Below are positions 44,778 to 54,397 of a stretch of DNA of 64,000 nucleotides, one piece after another. This DNA is from Methylobacter marinus A45 (GTDB lineage: Bacteria; Pseudomonadota; Gammaproteobacteria; Methylococcales; Methylomonadaceae), in contig NZ_KB912877.1 of NCBI RefSeq assembly GCF_000383855.1, positions 502,465 through 566,464 of the forward strand. The letters run 5' to 3'. The position numbers were made by a program, and so were the translations under genes. The notes under the pieces are model-generated. The model was given only the letters and a program-made list of their open reading frames with translations. It did not search any database and was not told the origin of the DNA. Position 1 is the first letter of the stretch, and each line of letters begins with the position of its first letter.

Positions 44778-45794
44778 ATGACACGTAACTATCCTATCGG
44801 CCCCATCATGCTGGATGTTGAGGGTTTGACTCTCGCTCCGCATGAAACAGAAATAATAAACCATCCGAATACCGGAGCGGTTATACTTTTTTCACGCAAT
44901 TATGAAAGCCCCGAGCAAGTCACTGAACTGATCGCGAGCATTCGCGCGGCGCGTCAGGGTAATATACTGATTGCCGTTGACCAGGAGGGCGGCAGAGTGC
45001 AGCGTTTCCAAAACGGCTTCACCCGCCTGCCGCCAGCAGCCTGTTATGCACAGGCGCCTGAACTGGCCGAGCCGGCCGGCTGGCTCATGGCCGCCGAATT
45101 ATTGGCCGTCGGCGTCGATTTCAGCTTTGCGCCGGTGCTTGATATCGATTGCCGCATCAGCGAAATTATCGGTAACCGCTCGTTTTCCACAGACCATGAA
45201 CTGGCGACGCGGCTGTCAAGCGCCTTTAGAAAAGGCATGAATGCCGCCGGCATGGCAGCCACGGGAAAGCATTTTCCGGGCCACGGTGCCGTAGCGCTGG
45301 ATTCTCATCTTACCCTTCCTGTCGATGAAAGAGACCTGGACAGTATCCGGAACAAAGACCTAATGCCGTTCAAGCAGCTCATCGCCGAAGGACTGGAAGG
45401 CATTATGCCCGCACATGTGCTTTATCCGAACATTGATGCCAGCCCGGCCGGTTTTTCGCCGTTTTGGATACGGCAGATTTTGCGCAGGGAACTTAACTTT
45501 AACGGCACGGTTTTCAGTGATGACTTAAGCATGGAAGGGGCCGCATCAGTCGGCGATTTCCCTGAACGCGCAAGGCTGGCACAGCAAGCCGGTTGCGATA
45601 TGATACTGATCTGTAATAATCCGCACGCCGCGGAACAAGTGCTCGATACGCTGCCCATCACCCAGGACCCGCTCAGGGAGCAACGGCTCAACAACATGCG
45701 TGGTAAACCGCAAATGAACCGCGAGCAGTTAATCAACTGTGAGAAATGGCAAAAAATTTCAGCTCAAATCAATCAAATTTATAATCATGCTTGA
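44778..45794 (+). CDS. nagZ: Beta-N-acetylhexosaminidase NagZ
   Basis: A cytoplasmic GH3 enzyme that removes GlcNAc from recycled GlcNAc-anhydroMurNAc peptides. 338 residues. Diagnostic segments are VDQEGGRVQRF (about 73-83), KHFPGHGAVALDSH (about 163-176, mobile catalytic loop) and the nucleophile in FSDDLSMEGA. Together with amgK-murU it completes the MurNAc salvage branch in this window. The stop overlaps the next gene. Confidence 0.95.
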   Translation: MTRNYPIGPIMLDVEGLTLAPHETEIINHPNTGAVILFSRNYESPEQVTELIASIRAARQGNILIAVDQEGGRVQRFQNGFTRLPPAACYAQAPELAEPAGWLMAAELLAVGVDFSFAPVLDIDCRISEIIGNRSFSTDHELATRLSSAFRKGMNAAGMAATGKHFPGHGAVALDSHLTLPVDERDLDSIRNKDLMPFKQLIAEGLEGIMPAHVLYPNIDASPAGFSPFWIRQILRRELNFNGTVFSDDLSMEGAASVGDFPERARLAQQAGCDMILICNNPHAAEQVLDTLPITQDPLREQRLNNMRGKPQMNREQLINCEKWQKISAQINQIYNHA

Positions 45795-46347
45795 AGAAAT
45801 CAAACACGTACAAGCCACCGCTGATTTACTGTATAGCGAACAGGAAGTTGAGGCCGCCCTGGACAGAATGGCTCAAGAAATCAATGCCCGGCTGGCCGAG
45901 CGCAATCCGTTATTCCTCTGTGTCATGAACGGCGGCCTGGTCACGGCGGGCAAATTGATGACCCGCTTGCAGATATCGCTTACCCTGGACGCCATCAATG
46001 CCAGCCGCTATCAAAACCAGACTTCGGGCGGCCACATTAAATGGGTTCTTAAACCGGACACACCGCTTAAAGGCAGAACGGTACTGTTGGTCGATGATAT
46101 CCTCGACGAAGGCATCACGTTGCAGGCAGTCTACCAATATTGCCTGGAACAGGGCGCTACGGAGGTCTTCACCGCCGTGCTGGTTGATAAAATTCTCGAC
46201 CATGAAAAACCGATAACGGCAGACTTTGTCGGCCTGAAAGTTGAGAACCGTTACCTGTTCGGCTACGGCATGGACTACAAGGGCTACTTACGCAATGCAG
46301 CCGGCATTTATGCCTGCAAAGAACAAAATGAGGAAATGACATCATGA
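45787..46347 (+). CDS. Hypoxanthine-guanine phosphoribosyltransferase-like enzyme
   Basis: The 186-residue type I phosphoribosyltransferase has the PRPP-binding motif TVLLVDDILDEGITL (about 99-113) and C-terminal DFVGLKVENRYLFGYGMDYK. It converts hypoxanthine or guanine to IMP or GMP. Its place between nagZ and the thioinosine phosphorylase gene, with overlaps on both sides, suggests it recycles hypoxanthine made by that enzyme. ATG 45787 overlaps the nagZ stop. Confidence 0.9.
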   Translation: MLEEIKHVQATADLLYSEQEVEAALDRMAQEINARLAERNPLFLCVMNGGLVTAGKLMTRLQISLTLDAINASRYQNQTSGGHIKWVLKPDTPLKGRTVLLVDDILDEGITLQAVYQYCLEQGATEVFTAVLVDKILDHEKPITADFVGLKVENRYLFGYGMDYKGYLRNAAGIYACKEQNEEMTS

Positions 46348-47087
46348 CCAAACTGGCCATCATCGGCGGCACGGGGCTCACCCAAATGCATGACCTGAAA
46401 ATCATCAGGCGGGATCGCGTCACCACGCCTTACGGCTTGCCTTCGGCCGAATACATTACCGGCGAGCTGAGCCATACTGAAGTGATATTTCTGGCCAGAC
46501 ATGGCAATCCCCACCGCATACCGCCTCATAAAATCAATTATCGCGCCAATATCTGGGGACTTAAGGAACTGGGCGTCGAACAAATCATTGCCGTGGCCGC
46601 GGTCGGCGGCATTACTTCTGAAATGGAGCCCGCGCATATCGCCATTCCGGATCAGATTATCGATTACACTTATGACCGCAAGCATACTTTTTTCGAAGAC
46701 GACAATGAGGTGACTCATATAGACTTTACTTATCCCTACAGTCAAAAGCTGCGCTCCCGTTTAATCACCGCCGCGGCCCAAGCCCACCTCAAAATAACCC
46801 CATTGGGCACCTATGGCTGCAAACAGGGCCCGCGACTGGAATCAGCCGCGGAAATACGGCGCATGGAGCGTGACGGCTGCGACCTGGTGGGCATGACCGG
46901 CATGCCGGAAGCGGCTTTGGCCAAAGAACTGAATATGGATTATGCCACGATTGCCGTTGTGGCGAACTGGGCTGCCGGCAAAACCGACGGCGAAATTACC
47001 ATGGCGGAAATTGAGCAACATCTGCATAAAGGCATGGCTGATGCCGCCGAATTGTTGAAAACCTTTATTTCCCTGTCATATGACTGA
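46344..47087 (+). CDS. mtnP: S-methyl-5'-thioinosine phosphorylase
   Basis: The 247-residue enzyme of the purine nucleoside phosphorylase/MTAP family has IIGGTGLTQM at the phosphate site, ARHGNPHRIPPHKINYRANI, QGPRLESAAEIRRMERDGCD and GMTGMPEAALAKEL. The gene order nagZ-(hpt)-mtnP and the substrate-loop look favour the thioinosine enzyme described in Pseudomonas over a true MTA phosphorylase. It would release hypoxanthine for the preceding transferase. Substrate preference is inferred. Confidence 0.85.
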   Translation: MTKLAIIGGTGLTQMHDLKIIRRDRVTTPYGLPSAEYITGELSHTEVIFLARHGNPHRIPPHKINYRANIWGLKELGVEQIIAVAAVGGITSEMEPAHIAIPDQIIDYTYDRKHTFFEDDNEVTHIDFTYPYSQKLRSRLITAAAQAHLKITPLGTYGCKQGPRLESAAEIRRMERDGCDLVGMTGMPEAALAKELNMDYATIAVVANWAAGKTDGEITMAEIEQHLHKGMADAAELLKTFISLSYD

Positions 47088-47315
47088 CATGACTTGTAAC
47101 GCTTAAGCGCTGGGTTCCTTTAGCACAACGATCATGAAAAATAGATTACCTTACTTTCATGCGAAAGGCCTATTTTCTCGGCAAAGGGCTAACGAAAACT
47201 GAAAGTTGAAAGAAAGAACCGGATATAATGGACAATTAGTAAGTGAGTAGCTTGCAGTAACCAAGATAATTTTCAATTACCAGGTTACCCATTAGTTTTT
47301 GGAGATTTAGTATAT

Positions 47316-48629
47316 ATGACCGATAGATTAAGGCCGCTAACCCCGGCTATATTGACCCTGGACGACAAGACCTACACATTGCCCACTTATATAGGGGTTG
47401 AAGGTGAGAAAGCGATTGATATTTCCAAACTTCGCAGCCAGACCGGTTATGTGACACTTGATGACGGTTATGGAAATACAGGCGCTTGCGAAAGCGCCAT
47501 CACTTTTATTGACGGCGAAAAAGGTATTCTGCGTTACCGGGGCTATCCTATCGAAGAATTGGCCGAGCATTCAGGTTTTGTCGAAGTCGCCTACCTATTG
47601 CTGTATGGCGAATTGCCGACCGTGGATCAGCTGCGGCACTTCTCGACTGCATTGAATGATTCTTCGATCATTCATGAAGACATGCACCATTTTTTCAACG
47701 GTTTTCCGCGCGGCTCGCATCCCATGGGGATTCTGGCAACGATGGTCGCGTCGTTATCGACTTTTTATCCGGTGTTTGATCGCCTCGATGAAGCATCTGA
47801 AATACAAATTGTAGCGAACCTGGTTTCGCAGGTACGCACCATTGCGGCGTTTTCCTATAAAAAATCGATAGGCGAACCGCTGGTTTATCCCTCCATCAAG
47901 TTCACCTATGTGCGCAACTTTCTGAACATGATGTTCTCGTCACCGGTACGCGATTATCAACTGGACGATGATATCGTGCGCGCGATAGATATGCTGCTGA
48001 TATTACATGCCGACCACGAACAAAACTGCAGCACCTCTTCTGTCCGCACCGCAGGCTCCAGCATGGCCAATGTCTATGCCGTTATTTCCGCCGGTATTTC
48101 CGCACTCTGGGGGCCTCGTCATGGCGGTGCCAACCAGGAAGTGATTAAGATGCTGGAACAAATACATGCGGAGGGTGGCGATGGCACTGAATTCATCAAC
48201 GAGGCCAAAAACAAGAACTCGGCCAAGCGCCTGATGGGCTTCGGTCACAGGGTTTATAAGAATTATGATCCTCGGGCCATTGTATTGAAAAAACATTGCG
48301 ACATATTACTCAACAAGCCAGGCATCAAAGACCCTCTGCTTGATATTGCCAGACGAATTGAAGAAGTCGCGCTGAAAGACGACTATTTCATTTCACGCAA
48401 GCTGTATCCGAATGTGGATTTCTATTCCGGCCTGATATTGCGCGCAGCCGGCATTCCTACCAATATGTTTACCGTCCTGTTTGCTATTGGCCGCATGCCA
48501 GGGTGGCTAGCTCATTGGCGAGAAATGATCCATGGTGAGCGCGTTGCTATTTATCGCCCCCGTCAGATCTATGTCGGCGAACCCATACGGCATTACTGCA
48601 ATATAAGCGAGCGATCTTCTAATAAATAA
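47316..48629 (+). CDS. gltA: Citrate synthase (type II, hexameric)
   Basis: Condenses acetyl-CoA and oxaloacetate, the first step of the TCA cycle. 437 residues, as in E. coli GltA. Catalytic regions are seen in LILHADHEQNCSTSSVRTAG, LWGPRHGGANQEVIKML, MGFGHRVYKNYDPRA (catalytic His) and DFYSGLILRAAGIP. It is monocistronic, with about 230 bp of upstream non-coding sequence for its promoter. Confidence 0.97.
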   Translation: MTDRLRPLTPAILTLDDKTYTLPTYIGVEGEKAIDISKLRSQTGYVTLDDGYGNTGACESAITFIDGEKGILRYRGYPIEELAEHSGFVEVAYLLLYGELPTVDQLRHFSTALNDSSIIHEDMHHFFNGFPRGSHPMGILATMVASLSTFYPVFDRLDEASEIQIVANLVSQVRTIAAFSYKKSIGEPLVYPSIKFTYVRNFLNMMFSSPVRDYQLDDDIVRAIDMLLILHADHEQNCSTSSVRTAGSSMANVYAVISAGISALWGPRHGGANQEVIKMLEQIHAEGGDGTEFINEAKNKNSAKRLMGFGHRVYKNYDPRAIVLKKHCDILLNKPGIKDPLLDIARRIEEVALKDDYFISRKLYPNVDFYSGLILRAAGIPTNMFTVLFAIGRMPGWLAHWREMIHGERVAIYRPRQIYVGEPIRHYCNISERSSNK

Positions 48630-48864
48630 TGCGTTTAATAGCGCAAGAATTCGATTATCTGCCGAAGCGCAATGCAAAAACGGATTTAGCGACAGAACGC
48701 CAGCGATCGATACACACGGTCTGCCGGATTTATGGATAGAGGATCAGGCACGCCTATGCCTGCAAGATGCTGATACTTGATTTTCTCCTTGCGCTTCCAT
48801 GTCTGGCTATCAAGCACACAGACGGTTACGCGAAACCTTATTGCGCTTGATAACAGCCAATACT

Positions 48865-48889
48865 GGGCGACCAACCCAACCGGTCGCCC
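48865..48889 (+). terminator. GC-rich hairpin downstream of gltA
   Basis: GGGCGACC (48865-48872) and GGTCGCCC (48882-48889) form a perfect 8-bp stem with a 9-nt loop, followed by TTCTG. It lies 235 bp after gltA and 60 bp beyond the convergent small gene, so it could serve either strand. The T-run is poor. The stretch 48630-48948 holds no convincing gene. Confidence 0.3.
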
Positions 48890-48948
48890 TTCTGAAAATT
48901 AAATGTTTCTAATATTTTTTTAATTTCAATCCAGCATCAGCGAAATCA

Positions 48949-49182
48949 TTAGAAATCGAATTCAGACTCATCGAAATCATCCAACTGTTCCTTCAACCGC
49001 TTCTTTTCCCAATAGATTTCAATCTTCCTTCGGGCATCCCTTTTTATAGTCTCATTTTTAATACCATCAGAAAATGAAGCATATTCGTTATCTTCAAACA
49101 GATCGTTGTCATCATGCTCAATTTCTGCGCCATTTCTTCTTGAACTGGTTTTGATAACTGATTTAGAAGATGTTTTAGACAT
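48949..49182 (-). CDS. PA3496-family small protein
   Basis: The 77-residue charged protein has an acidic middle and a C-terminal RRKIEIYWEKKRLKEQLDDF segment that matches the PA3496 family, annotated as putative envelope-integrity proteins in gammaproteobacteria. No signal or membrane segment. Function not firmly known. Confidence 0.8.
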   Translation of the reverse strand: MSKTSSKSVIKTSSRRNGAEIEHDDNDLFEDNEYASFSDGIKNETIKRDARRKIEIYWEKKRLKEQLDDFDESEFDF

Positions 49183-49454
49183 TTTTTAAACTCACATTAA
49201 AGAATTTTTCTTATTAATTCTTGCCATGAAAACATGCAAAGAATAAAAACATTACCATTAAAATTTTAACTTTAACTCAATAAAGAACCCGCTTATATTT
49301 TTATCAATCTCCGTTAAGATTTTTTTAATTATCGCTACAAAGACATCGTAGTTAAGAATAAGTTTAGCATTACCTCAACTTGATTTTTTGCCCGCGCCTA
49401 AAGGGCAAATACCCATGGCCGGCGGTTGGACCGACCTTCAGCGACCTAATAAAA

Positions 49455-50396
49455 CTAACCTTTGCCCCGTGTACGTGTACGGTGGTTACTGCCTAGTGAT
49501 TTATCCTTGGCCGCCCCCAGCGCTTCAAAACGTTTTTCAATAAATTGAATAATCAGATCGGCAATATCCTTGCCGCTGGTTTGTTCGATACCCCGCAGCC
49601 CTGGTGATGAATTGACTTCCATAATGACGGAGCCATGATTGGAGCGCAGCATATCCACGCCACAAACATTGAGCCCCATGATTTTTGCGGCCCTTACAGC
49701 AGTAGAGCGCTCTTCCGGAGTCAATCTGACCAGCGTAGCTGTTCCGCCGCGATGTAAATTAGAGCGAAACTCGCCCGCCGCACTCTGGCGCCTCATGGCA
49801 GCCACTACTTTATCGCCAACGACAAAACAGCGAATATCGCTGCCTTCGGCTTCCTTGATAAACTCCTGCACCATAATATTGGCTTTAAGCCCCATAAAAG
49901 CCTGAATAACACTTTCGGCCGCGTTATGCGTTTCCGCCAACACTACGCCTATCCCTTGCGTGCCTTCCAATAATTTAATGACTAACGGCGCACCGCCTAC
50001 TTGAGAGATCAGATCTTCAATGTCATCCGGATTATTGGCAAAACCGGTTACCGGCAGGCCGATACCTTTACGCGCCAACAATTGTATTGAGCGTAATTTA
50101 TCGCGCGAACGTGAGATAGCCACAGACTCATTCAATGGAAATACATTCATCATTTCAAATTGCCTTAACACCGCAGTACCGTAAAAAGTGACCGAAGCGC
50201 CAATACGGGGAATCACGGCATCAAATCCTGTCAGATCCTCGCCCCGATAATGGATGGACGGATTATGCGACGTGATATTCATATAACAGCGCAAAACATC
50301 CAAAACCCGTACCTCATGTCCGCGTGCTTCGGCGGCTTCAACCAATCGAGCGGTTGAATATAATTTAGAGTTACGAGACAAAATAGCAATTTTCAT
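49455..50396 (-). CDS. rimK: Ribosomal protein S6 glutamate ligase-type ATP-grasp enzyme RimK
   Basis: Adds glutamate residues to the C-terminus of ribosomal protein S6 (or makes poly-glutamate) using ATP. 313 residues; [20 protein letters not shown], the ATP-grasp [20 protein letters not shown] and the metal-binding [20 protein letters not shown] with [12 protein letters not shown] 50396 is preceded by GAGGAA; an extra six codons upstream are in frame. A second, distinct RimK-like ligase lies at 56747. Confidence 0.93.
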   Translation of the reverse strand: MKIAILSRNSKLYSTARLVEAAEARGHEVRVLDVLRCYMNITSHNPSIHYRGEDLTGFDAVIPRIGASVTFYGTAVLRQFEMMNVFPLNESVAISRSRDKLRSIQLLARKGIGLPVTGFANNPDDIEDLISQVGGAPLVIKLLEGTQGIGVVLAETHNAAESVIQAFMGLKANIMVQEFIKEAEGSDIRCFVVGDKVVAAMRRQSAAGEFRSNLHRGGTATLVRLTPEERSTAVRAAKIMGLNVCGVDMLRSNHGSVIMEVNSSPGLRGIEQTSGKDIADLIIQFIEKRFEALGAAKDKSLGSNHRTRTRGKG

Positions 50397-50643
50397 AAAA
50401 GAGTAATTCCTCACATATAAGTTAAATCATATTTTGTCATGAAACATGCAGGCAAGCATTAGAAATAACTGATTCTTATCAAGGGTCGGCGGAATTTCTT
50501 AAGGGCTGTTTAAAAATCAAAGCTTAAACTATAGCTTTAGCCGAACACCGGAAAGATCAGAATGGCCGTTACAATCATTCCCGTCTGAGCACTAAGAAAA
50601 AAGATAAAAGCCCAACAGATTACTATGATTGACAGGAAGATTT

Positions 50644-51183
50644 ATGCATAGGCAAGTAACCGTTTTCAGCTTTAGCAGAACATATTTACAACATGGATAT
50701 ATCGGGCTGACGTTGCTGCTTGCCGGCTTAATCAATGGCTGCGCATCGGAACCACCATTTCAGCCATTCCACCAACCGCCTCCCGCTTATAAAGGCGCCC
50801 TTAATTCTCACAAGGCGCCTTATAACCGTCCTTATAAAGTAAGAGGCAAGACCTACTATCCATTGCATTCCGCGGAAGGTTACAGAGAACGGGGCATCGC
50901 CAGCTGGTATGGATCGGAATCCGGCAACCGTACCGCCATGGGAACCCGTTTCAAACCAGGCGGCCTGTCAGCCGCACATAAAACGCTGCCACTACCAAGC
51001 CGAGTACGCGTCACTAATTTGCGTAATGGCCTTTACGTTGATGTCCTGGTAAATGATCGCGGTCCGTTTAAAAAGGGCAGATTGATTGATTTATCTGAAG
51101 GAGCCGCCAAAAAAATCGGCTTGCGAGGCCAGGCCGAGGTAGAAGTCAGGTATCTGGAAAATCAGGCACGCATCAATGAGTGA
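50644..51183 (+). CDS. rlpA: RlpA-like septal lipoprotein
   Basis: RlpA proteins are outer-membrane lipoproteins that act on denuded glycan at the septum. Here the lipobox is LINGC (about residue 33), then a Pro-rich linker, then the double-psi beta-barrel domain (GIASWYGSESGNRTAMGTRF; LPSRVRVTNLRNGLYVDVLV; NDRGPF with the catalytic-type Asp). It lacks the C-terminal SPOR domain found in longer RlpA proteins, so septal targeting is uncertain. ATG 50644 follows AGGAAG. Confidence 0.9.
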   Translation: MHRQVTVFSFSRTYLQHGYIGLTLLLAGLINGCASEPPFQPFHQPPPAYKGALNSHKAPYNRPYKVRGKTYYPLHSAEGYRERGIASWYGSESGNRTAMGTRFKPGGLSAAHKTLPLPSRVRVTNLRNGLYVDVLVNDRGPFKKGRLIDLSEGAAKKIGLRGQAEVEVRYLENQARINE

Positions 51184-51269
51184 GCCGCCTTGTTTCATAA
51201 TAAACTGTGCTGTAATAAAAGCGGGGGAATTGCCGGATTACGGCCTGTCGTTAATAGTTGCAACCAGGA

Positions 51270-51608
51270 TCAGCCCGGCGGCCATTTCATTTGGCGGCCG
51301 CCCAGCAGATGCAGATGCAAGTGATAGACTTCCTGCCCGCCTCGCTTGTTGCAACTGATTGCCGTTCTATAGCCGTCTTCAGCCAACCCTTCCTGCTTTG
51401 CCAGTTTCACGACGGTCTGTAACAGTCGGCCGGCCAATTCGGTATCATCCAAGTCATTCAATGTCGGGACATGGACTTTAGGGATAACCAGAATATGCAC
51501 AGGAGCCTGCGGATTAATATCCCTGAATGCCAATATACGATCATCTTCAAAAACCACATCCGGTTTAATTTCGCCGGCAACCATTTTGCAAAACAAACAA
51601 TCAGCCAT
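51270..51608 (-). CDS. hinT: HinT-like HIT-family hydrolase
   Basis: The 112-residue HIT protein starts MADCLFCKMVAGEI and carries the full HxHxHxx motif in EVYHLHLHLLGGR near the C-terminus. It hydrolyses purine nucleoside phosphoramidates. ATG 51608 begins the family-typical sequence; the frame is open three codons further up. It is followed on the same strand by no close gene. Confidence 0.94.
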   Translation of the reverse strand: MADCLFCKMVAGEIKPDVVFEDDRILAFRDINPQAPVHILVIPKVHVPTLNDLDDTELAGRLLQTVVKLAKQEGLAEDGYRTAISCNKRGGQEVYHLHLHLLGGRQMKWPPG

Positions 51609-51631
51609 AGTTTTCACCTTGAGTTTTGGAT

Positions 51632-52228
51632 CTAAATTTGTTTTCTTCCGTTAAATGCATGAGATAACGTGCCGCTGTCGATAAACTCCAATTCGCCGCC
51701 CATCGGTACGCCGTGGGCGATTCTGCTGGCTTGCACATGATATTTTCCGGCCAGTTCTCCAATGAAGTATGCGGTTGCCTCACCCTCTACCGTTGAACTC
51801 GTGGCCAATATCAATTCATTTACGCTGCCTGTCGCCAGGCGCTGTTCCAGTATATCCAGGCCGAGTTCATCCGGCCCGATGCCGTCTAACGGCGACAGTC
51901 GTCCGTGCAAGACAAAGTAACGCCCTTTAAACACAGCGGCCTGATCAATAATCCAGACATCAGCCGGATTCTCAACGATACAAATCAGGGAACTGTCGCG
52001 TGAATTGTCAGCGCAGATTCCGCATAGGCTATCTTCGGTCAACGTGCGGCACTCACGGCAGTAGCCGATTTCATCAATAGCCCGCAACAGTGTTTCAGCC
52101 AGCAATCTGGCGCCGTTGCGGTTATGCTGGAGTAATTGAAAAGCCATGCGTTGAGCGGTTTTGGGACCTACGCCGGGCAGACAGCACAAGCTCTGTATCA
52201 ACTGGCCCAATAAGCCATTTTTCTGCAT
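51632..52228 (-). CDS. recR: Recombination mediator RecR
   Basis: With RecO it loads RecA at gaps. 198 residues; helix-hairpin-helix [18 protein letters not shown]4 zinc motif [16 protein letters not shown], and Toprim domain ([33 protein letters not shown]). It follows ybaB by 2 bp. Confidence 0.96.
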   Translation of the reverse strand: MQKNGLLGQLIQSLCCLPGVGPKTAQRMAFQLLQHNRNGARLLAETLLRAIDEIGYCRECRTLTEDSLCGICADNSRDSSLICIVENPADVWIIDQAAVFKGRYFVLHGRLSPLDGIGPDELGLDILEQRLATGSVNELILATSSTVEGEATAYFIGELAGKYHVQASRIAHGVPMGGELEFIDSGTLSHAFNGRKQI

Positions 52229-52230
52229 GT

Positions 52231-52554
52231 CTAGAAAGGCATCTGGAACCCGGGCGGCAACGGAATGCCGGCTGTTATATCAGCCATTTTTTCTTTTTTC
52301 ATTTTTGACACTTTATTGACGGCATCATTAATAGCGGCCGCAACCATATCTTCCAGCATATCCTTGTCTTCAGCCAGCAAAGAATCATCGATCGTAACCT
52401 TTCTGGCTTCCCGCTTGCCGGTCATCAAGATAGTCACCAGGCCGCCACCGGCTTCACCCATCACCTGCATGGATGCAAGTTCTTCTTGAGCTTTCTTGAT
52501 ATCTTCCTGCATTTTTTGGGCTTGCTGCATGAGATTACCCAGCGCATTCTTCAT
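52231..52554 (-). CDS. ybaB: YbaB/EbfC nucleoid-associated protein
   Basis: The 107-residue dimeric DNA-binding protein: [59 protein letters not shown]. Gene order dnaX-ybaB-recR is conserved. Confidence 0.95.
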   Translation of the reverse strand: MKNALGNLMQQAQKMQEDIKKAQEELASMQVMGEAGGGLVTILMTGKREARKVTIDDSLLAEDKDMLEDMVAAAINDAVNKVSKMKKEKMADITAGIPLPPGFQMPF

Positions 52555-52575
52555 TGTTTCACTCCTAATATATTG

Positions 52576-54165
52576 TTAAACAGGCTCTATCGTACCGGGC
52601 AGCACCCTGGCATCAAAATGTTCTTTCAAAGCCTGAATATTCTCGTCTGAATTAATAGCATCAACAGCCGCCTGCTGCCTGTCTTCCCGCGCCTTAATCA
52701 ATTGTACCGCCGGTGTATCGATTACGGTTTTTTCGGTATTAATCACCAGTTTCAGTGATGTGCCGCGGTAACGCCGCAGGGCGTTTTGCAATTTTTCTTC
52801 TGTGACCGCACTACGCAGTTGTTTGTGCCCTGGATCCAATATTAATGTGCACACTTTATCATCTATATTTTCCAGAATACAGTTATTGGCCAGCTCCCGG
52901 GTCATGCCGCCAATCCTCATGGCAACAATCATTTCAGCCCAGTCATTGTCGCCTTTGCCATTCACTGACGCTTGCACTGGCTCAGTCTGATTAACTGCTG
53001 TGACAGGCGGTTGCTGCGGCTTGGTCTCCTGCTTGAGGACAGTTCGGGGAGACTGGGTCGGCTTGACGGGATTCGGCTCCTGCGCTGCCGGCCTGAACGT
53101 CAGCATGCGCAACATAACCATTTCGAAGCCACTGCGCGGATCGGGCGCCAAATCCAGATCTCTTTGTCCTATCAAGCCAATCTGGTAATAAAGCTGAACA
53201 TCTTCAGGCGTGAACCGTGAGGCCAGCGCCGCAATCATGTCGGCATCAAATTCATGATTGATGACTCCAGGCACTTGCTGAACCATGGCTATGCGGTGCA
53301 GAAACTGCAGGATTTGTTGCAAAACATCACTGAAATCAGGGGTTAAATTGGCGATTTCATCGATTTTATCAAGAATAGCCGCAGCGTCATCGTCGGCCAG
53401 GGCTGTTAACAGATCGTCCACGGGCTGCTGGGCAACGGTGCCCAGCATGGCGCTAACTTGTTCCGCACTCACTCTACCGTTACCGAAGACGATGGCCTGA
53501 TCCAGCAGGCTCAATCCGTCACGCATACTGCCATCGGCGGCGCGTGCCAGTAATTTCAGAGCCGCGTCTTCAGATTCGATTTTCTCTTGCTGGAGTATAA
53601 ACTCCATCTGTTGCAAGATCTGGGTCGGGAGCAAGCGCTTCAGATTAAACTGCAGACAGCGCGACAGTACGGTGACGGGAATTTTATGCGGGTCCGTGGT
53701 CGCCAACAGGAATTTGACATGCGGAGGCGGTTCTTCCAGGGTTTTGAGCAAGGCATTAAAGCTATGCCCCGACAACATATGCACCTCGTCGATCAGATAG
53801 ACCTTATAGCGGCCTTGATTGGGTGCATACTGGACGTTATCCAGTAAATCCCGCGTATCTTCGACTTTGGTACGGGATGCCGCATCCACCTCGATTAAAT
53901 CCAGAAACCGGCCTTCATCAAGATCGCGACAGACACTACATTCTCCGCAAGGATTAAACCCCTGCAGATTCAGGCAATTGATGGCTTTGGCCAGGATTCT
54001 GGCGATTGTGGTCTTGCCGACGCCCCGGGTTCCGGTAAACAAATAGGCATGATGAAGTCTGTCATGCTGCAAAGCGTTCATCAACGATTTGACAACATGT
54101 TCTTGTCCGACAACTTCTGTGAAATTATGAGGACGCCATTTTCTGGCGAGAACCTGGTAATTCAT
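52576..54165 (-). CDS. dnaX: DNA polymerase III subunits gamma and tau
   Basis: The clamp-loader ATPase. 529 residues: P-loop GTRGVGKTT (about 45-53), zinc-binding cysteines CGECSVCRDL, DEVHML Walker B, sensor-1 region LLATTDPHKIPVTVLSRCLQF, then domain III and a tau-like C-terminal portion with a Pro/Gln-rich linker (about 360-410). I saw no A-rich slippery sequence equivalent to the E. coli frameshift site, so a shorter gamma product is not evident. Confidence 0.96.
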   Translation of the reverse strand: MNYQVLARKWRPHNFTEVVGQEHVVKSLMNALQHDRLHHAYLFTGTRGVGKTTIARILAKAINCLNLQGFNPCGECSVCRDLDEGRFLDLIEVDAASRTKVEDTRDLLDNVQYAPNQGRYKVYLIDEVHMLSGHSFNALLKTLEEPPPHVKFLLATTDPHKIPVTVLSRCLQFNLKRLLPTQILQQMEFILQQEKIESEDAALKLLARAADGSMRDGLSLLDQAIVFGNGRVSAEQVSAMLGTVAQQPVDDLLTALADDDAAAILDKIDEIANLTPDFSDVLQQILQFLHRIAMVQQVPGVINHEFDADMIAALASRFTPEDVQLYYQIGLIGQRDLDLAPDPRSGFEMVMLRMLTFRPAAQEPNPVKPTQSPRTVLKQETKPQQPPVTAVNQTEPVQASVNGKGDNDWAEMIVAMRIGGMTRELANNCILENIDDKVCTLILDPGHKQLRSAVTEEKLQNALRRYRGTSLKLVINTEKTVIDTPAVQLIKAREDRQQAAVDAINSDENIQALKEHFDARVLPGTIEPV

Positions 54166-54194
54166 TGCAGGCTCGAAAGATGATTATAGAGTTG

Positions 54195-54306
<112 letters not shown>

Positions 54307-54397
54307 CATGAAACAATCAGCCGTAGCGGCTAAAGAGGTGACATTATGTTTGAATTCATCCAATAATACAAGCCCTGGACAATATTTTTTTAATAAA

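Noticed and set aside
48686-48874. 62-codon minus-strand frame
   Set aside because: No family resemblance, and it overlaps a GC-rich hairpin.
52576-54165. Programmed frameshift in dnaX producing gamma
   Set aside because: No A-rich slippery heptamer with a following hairpin was found.
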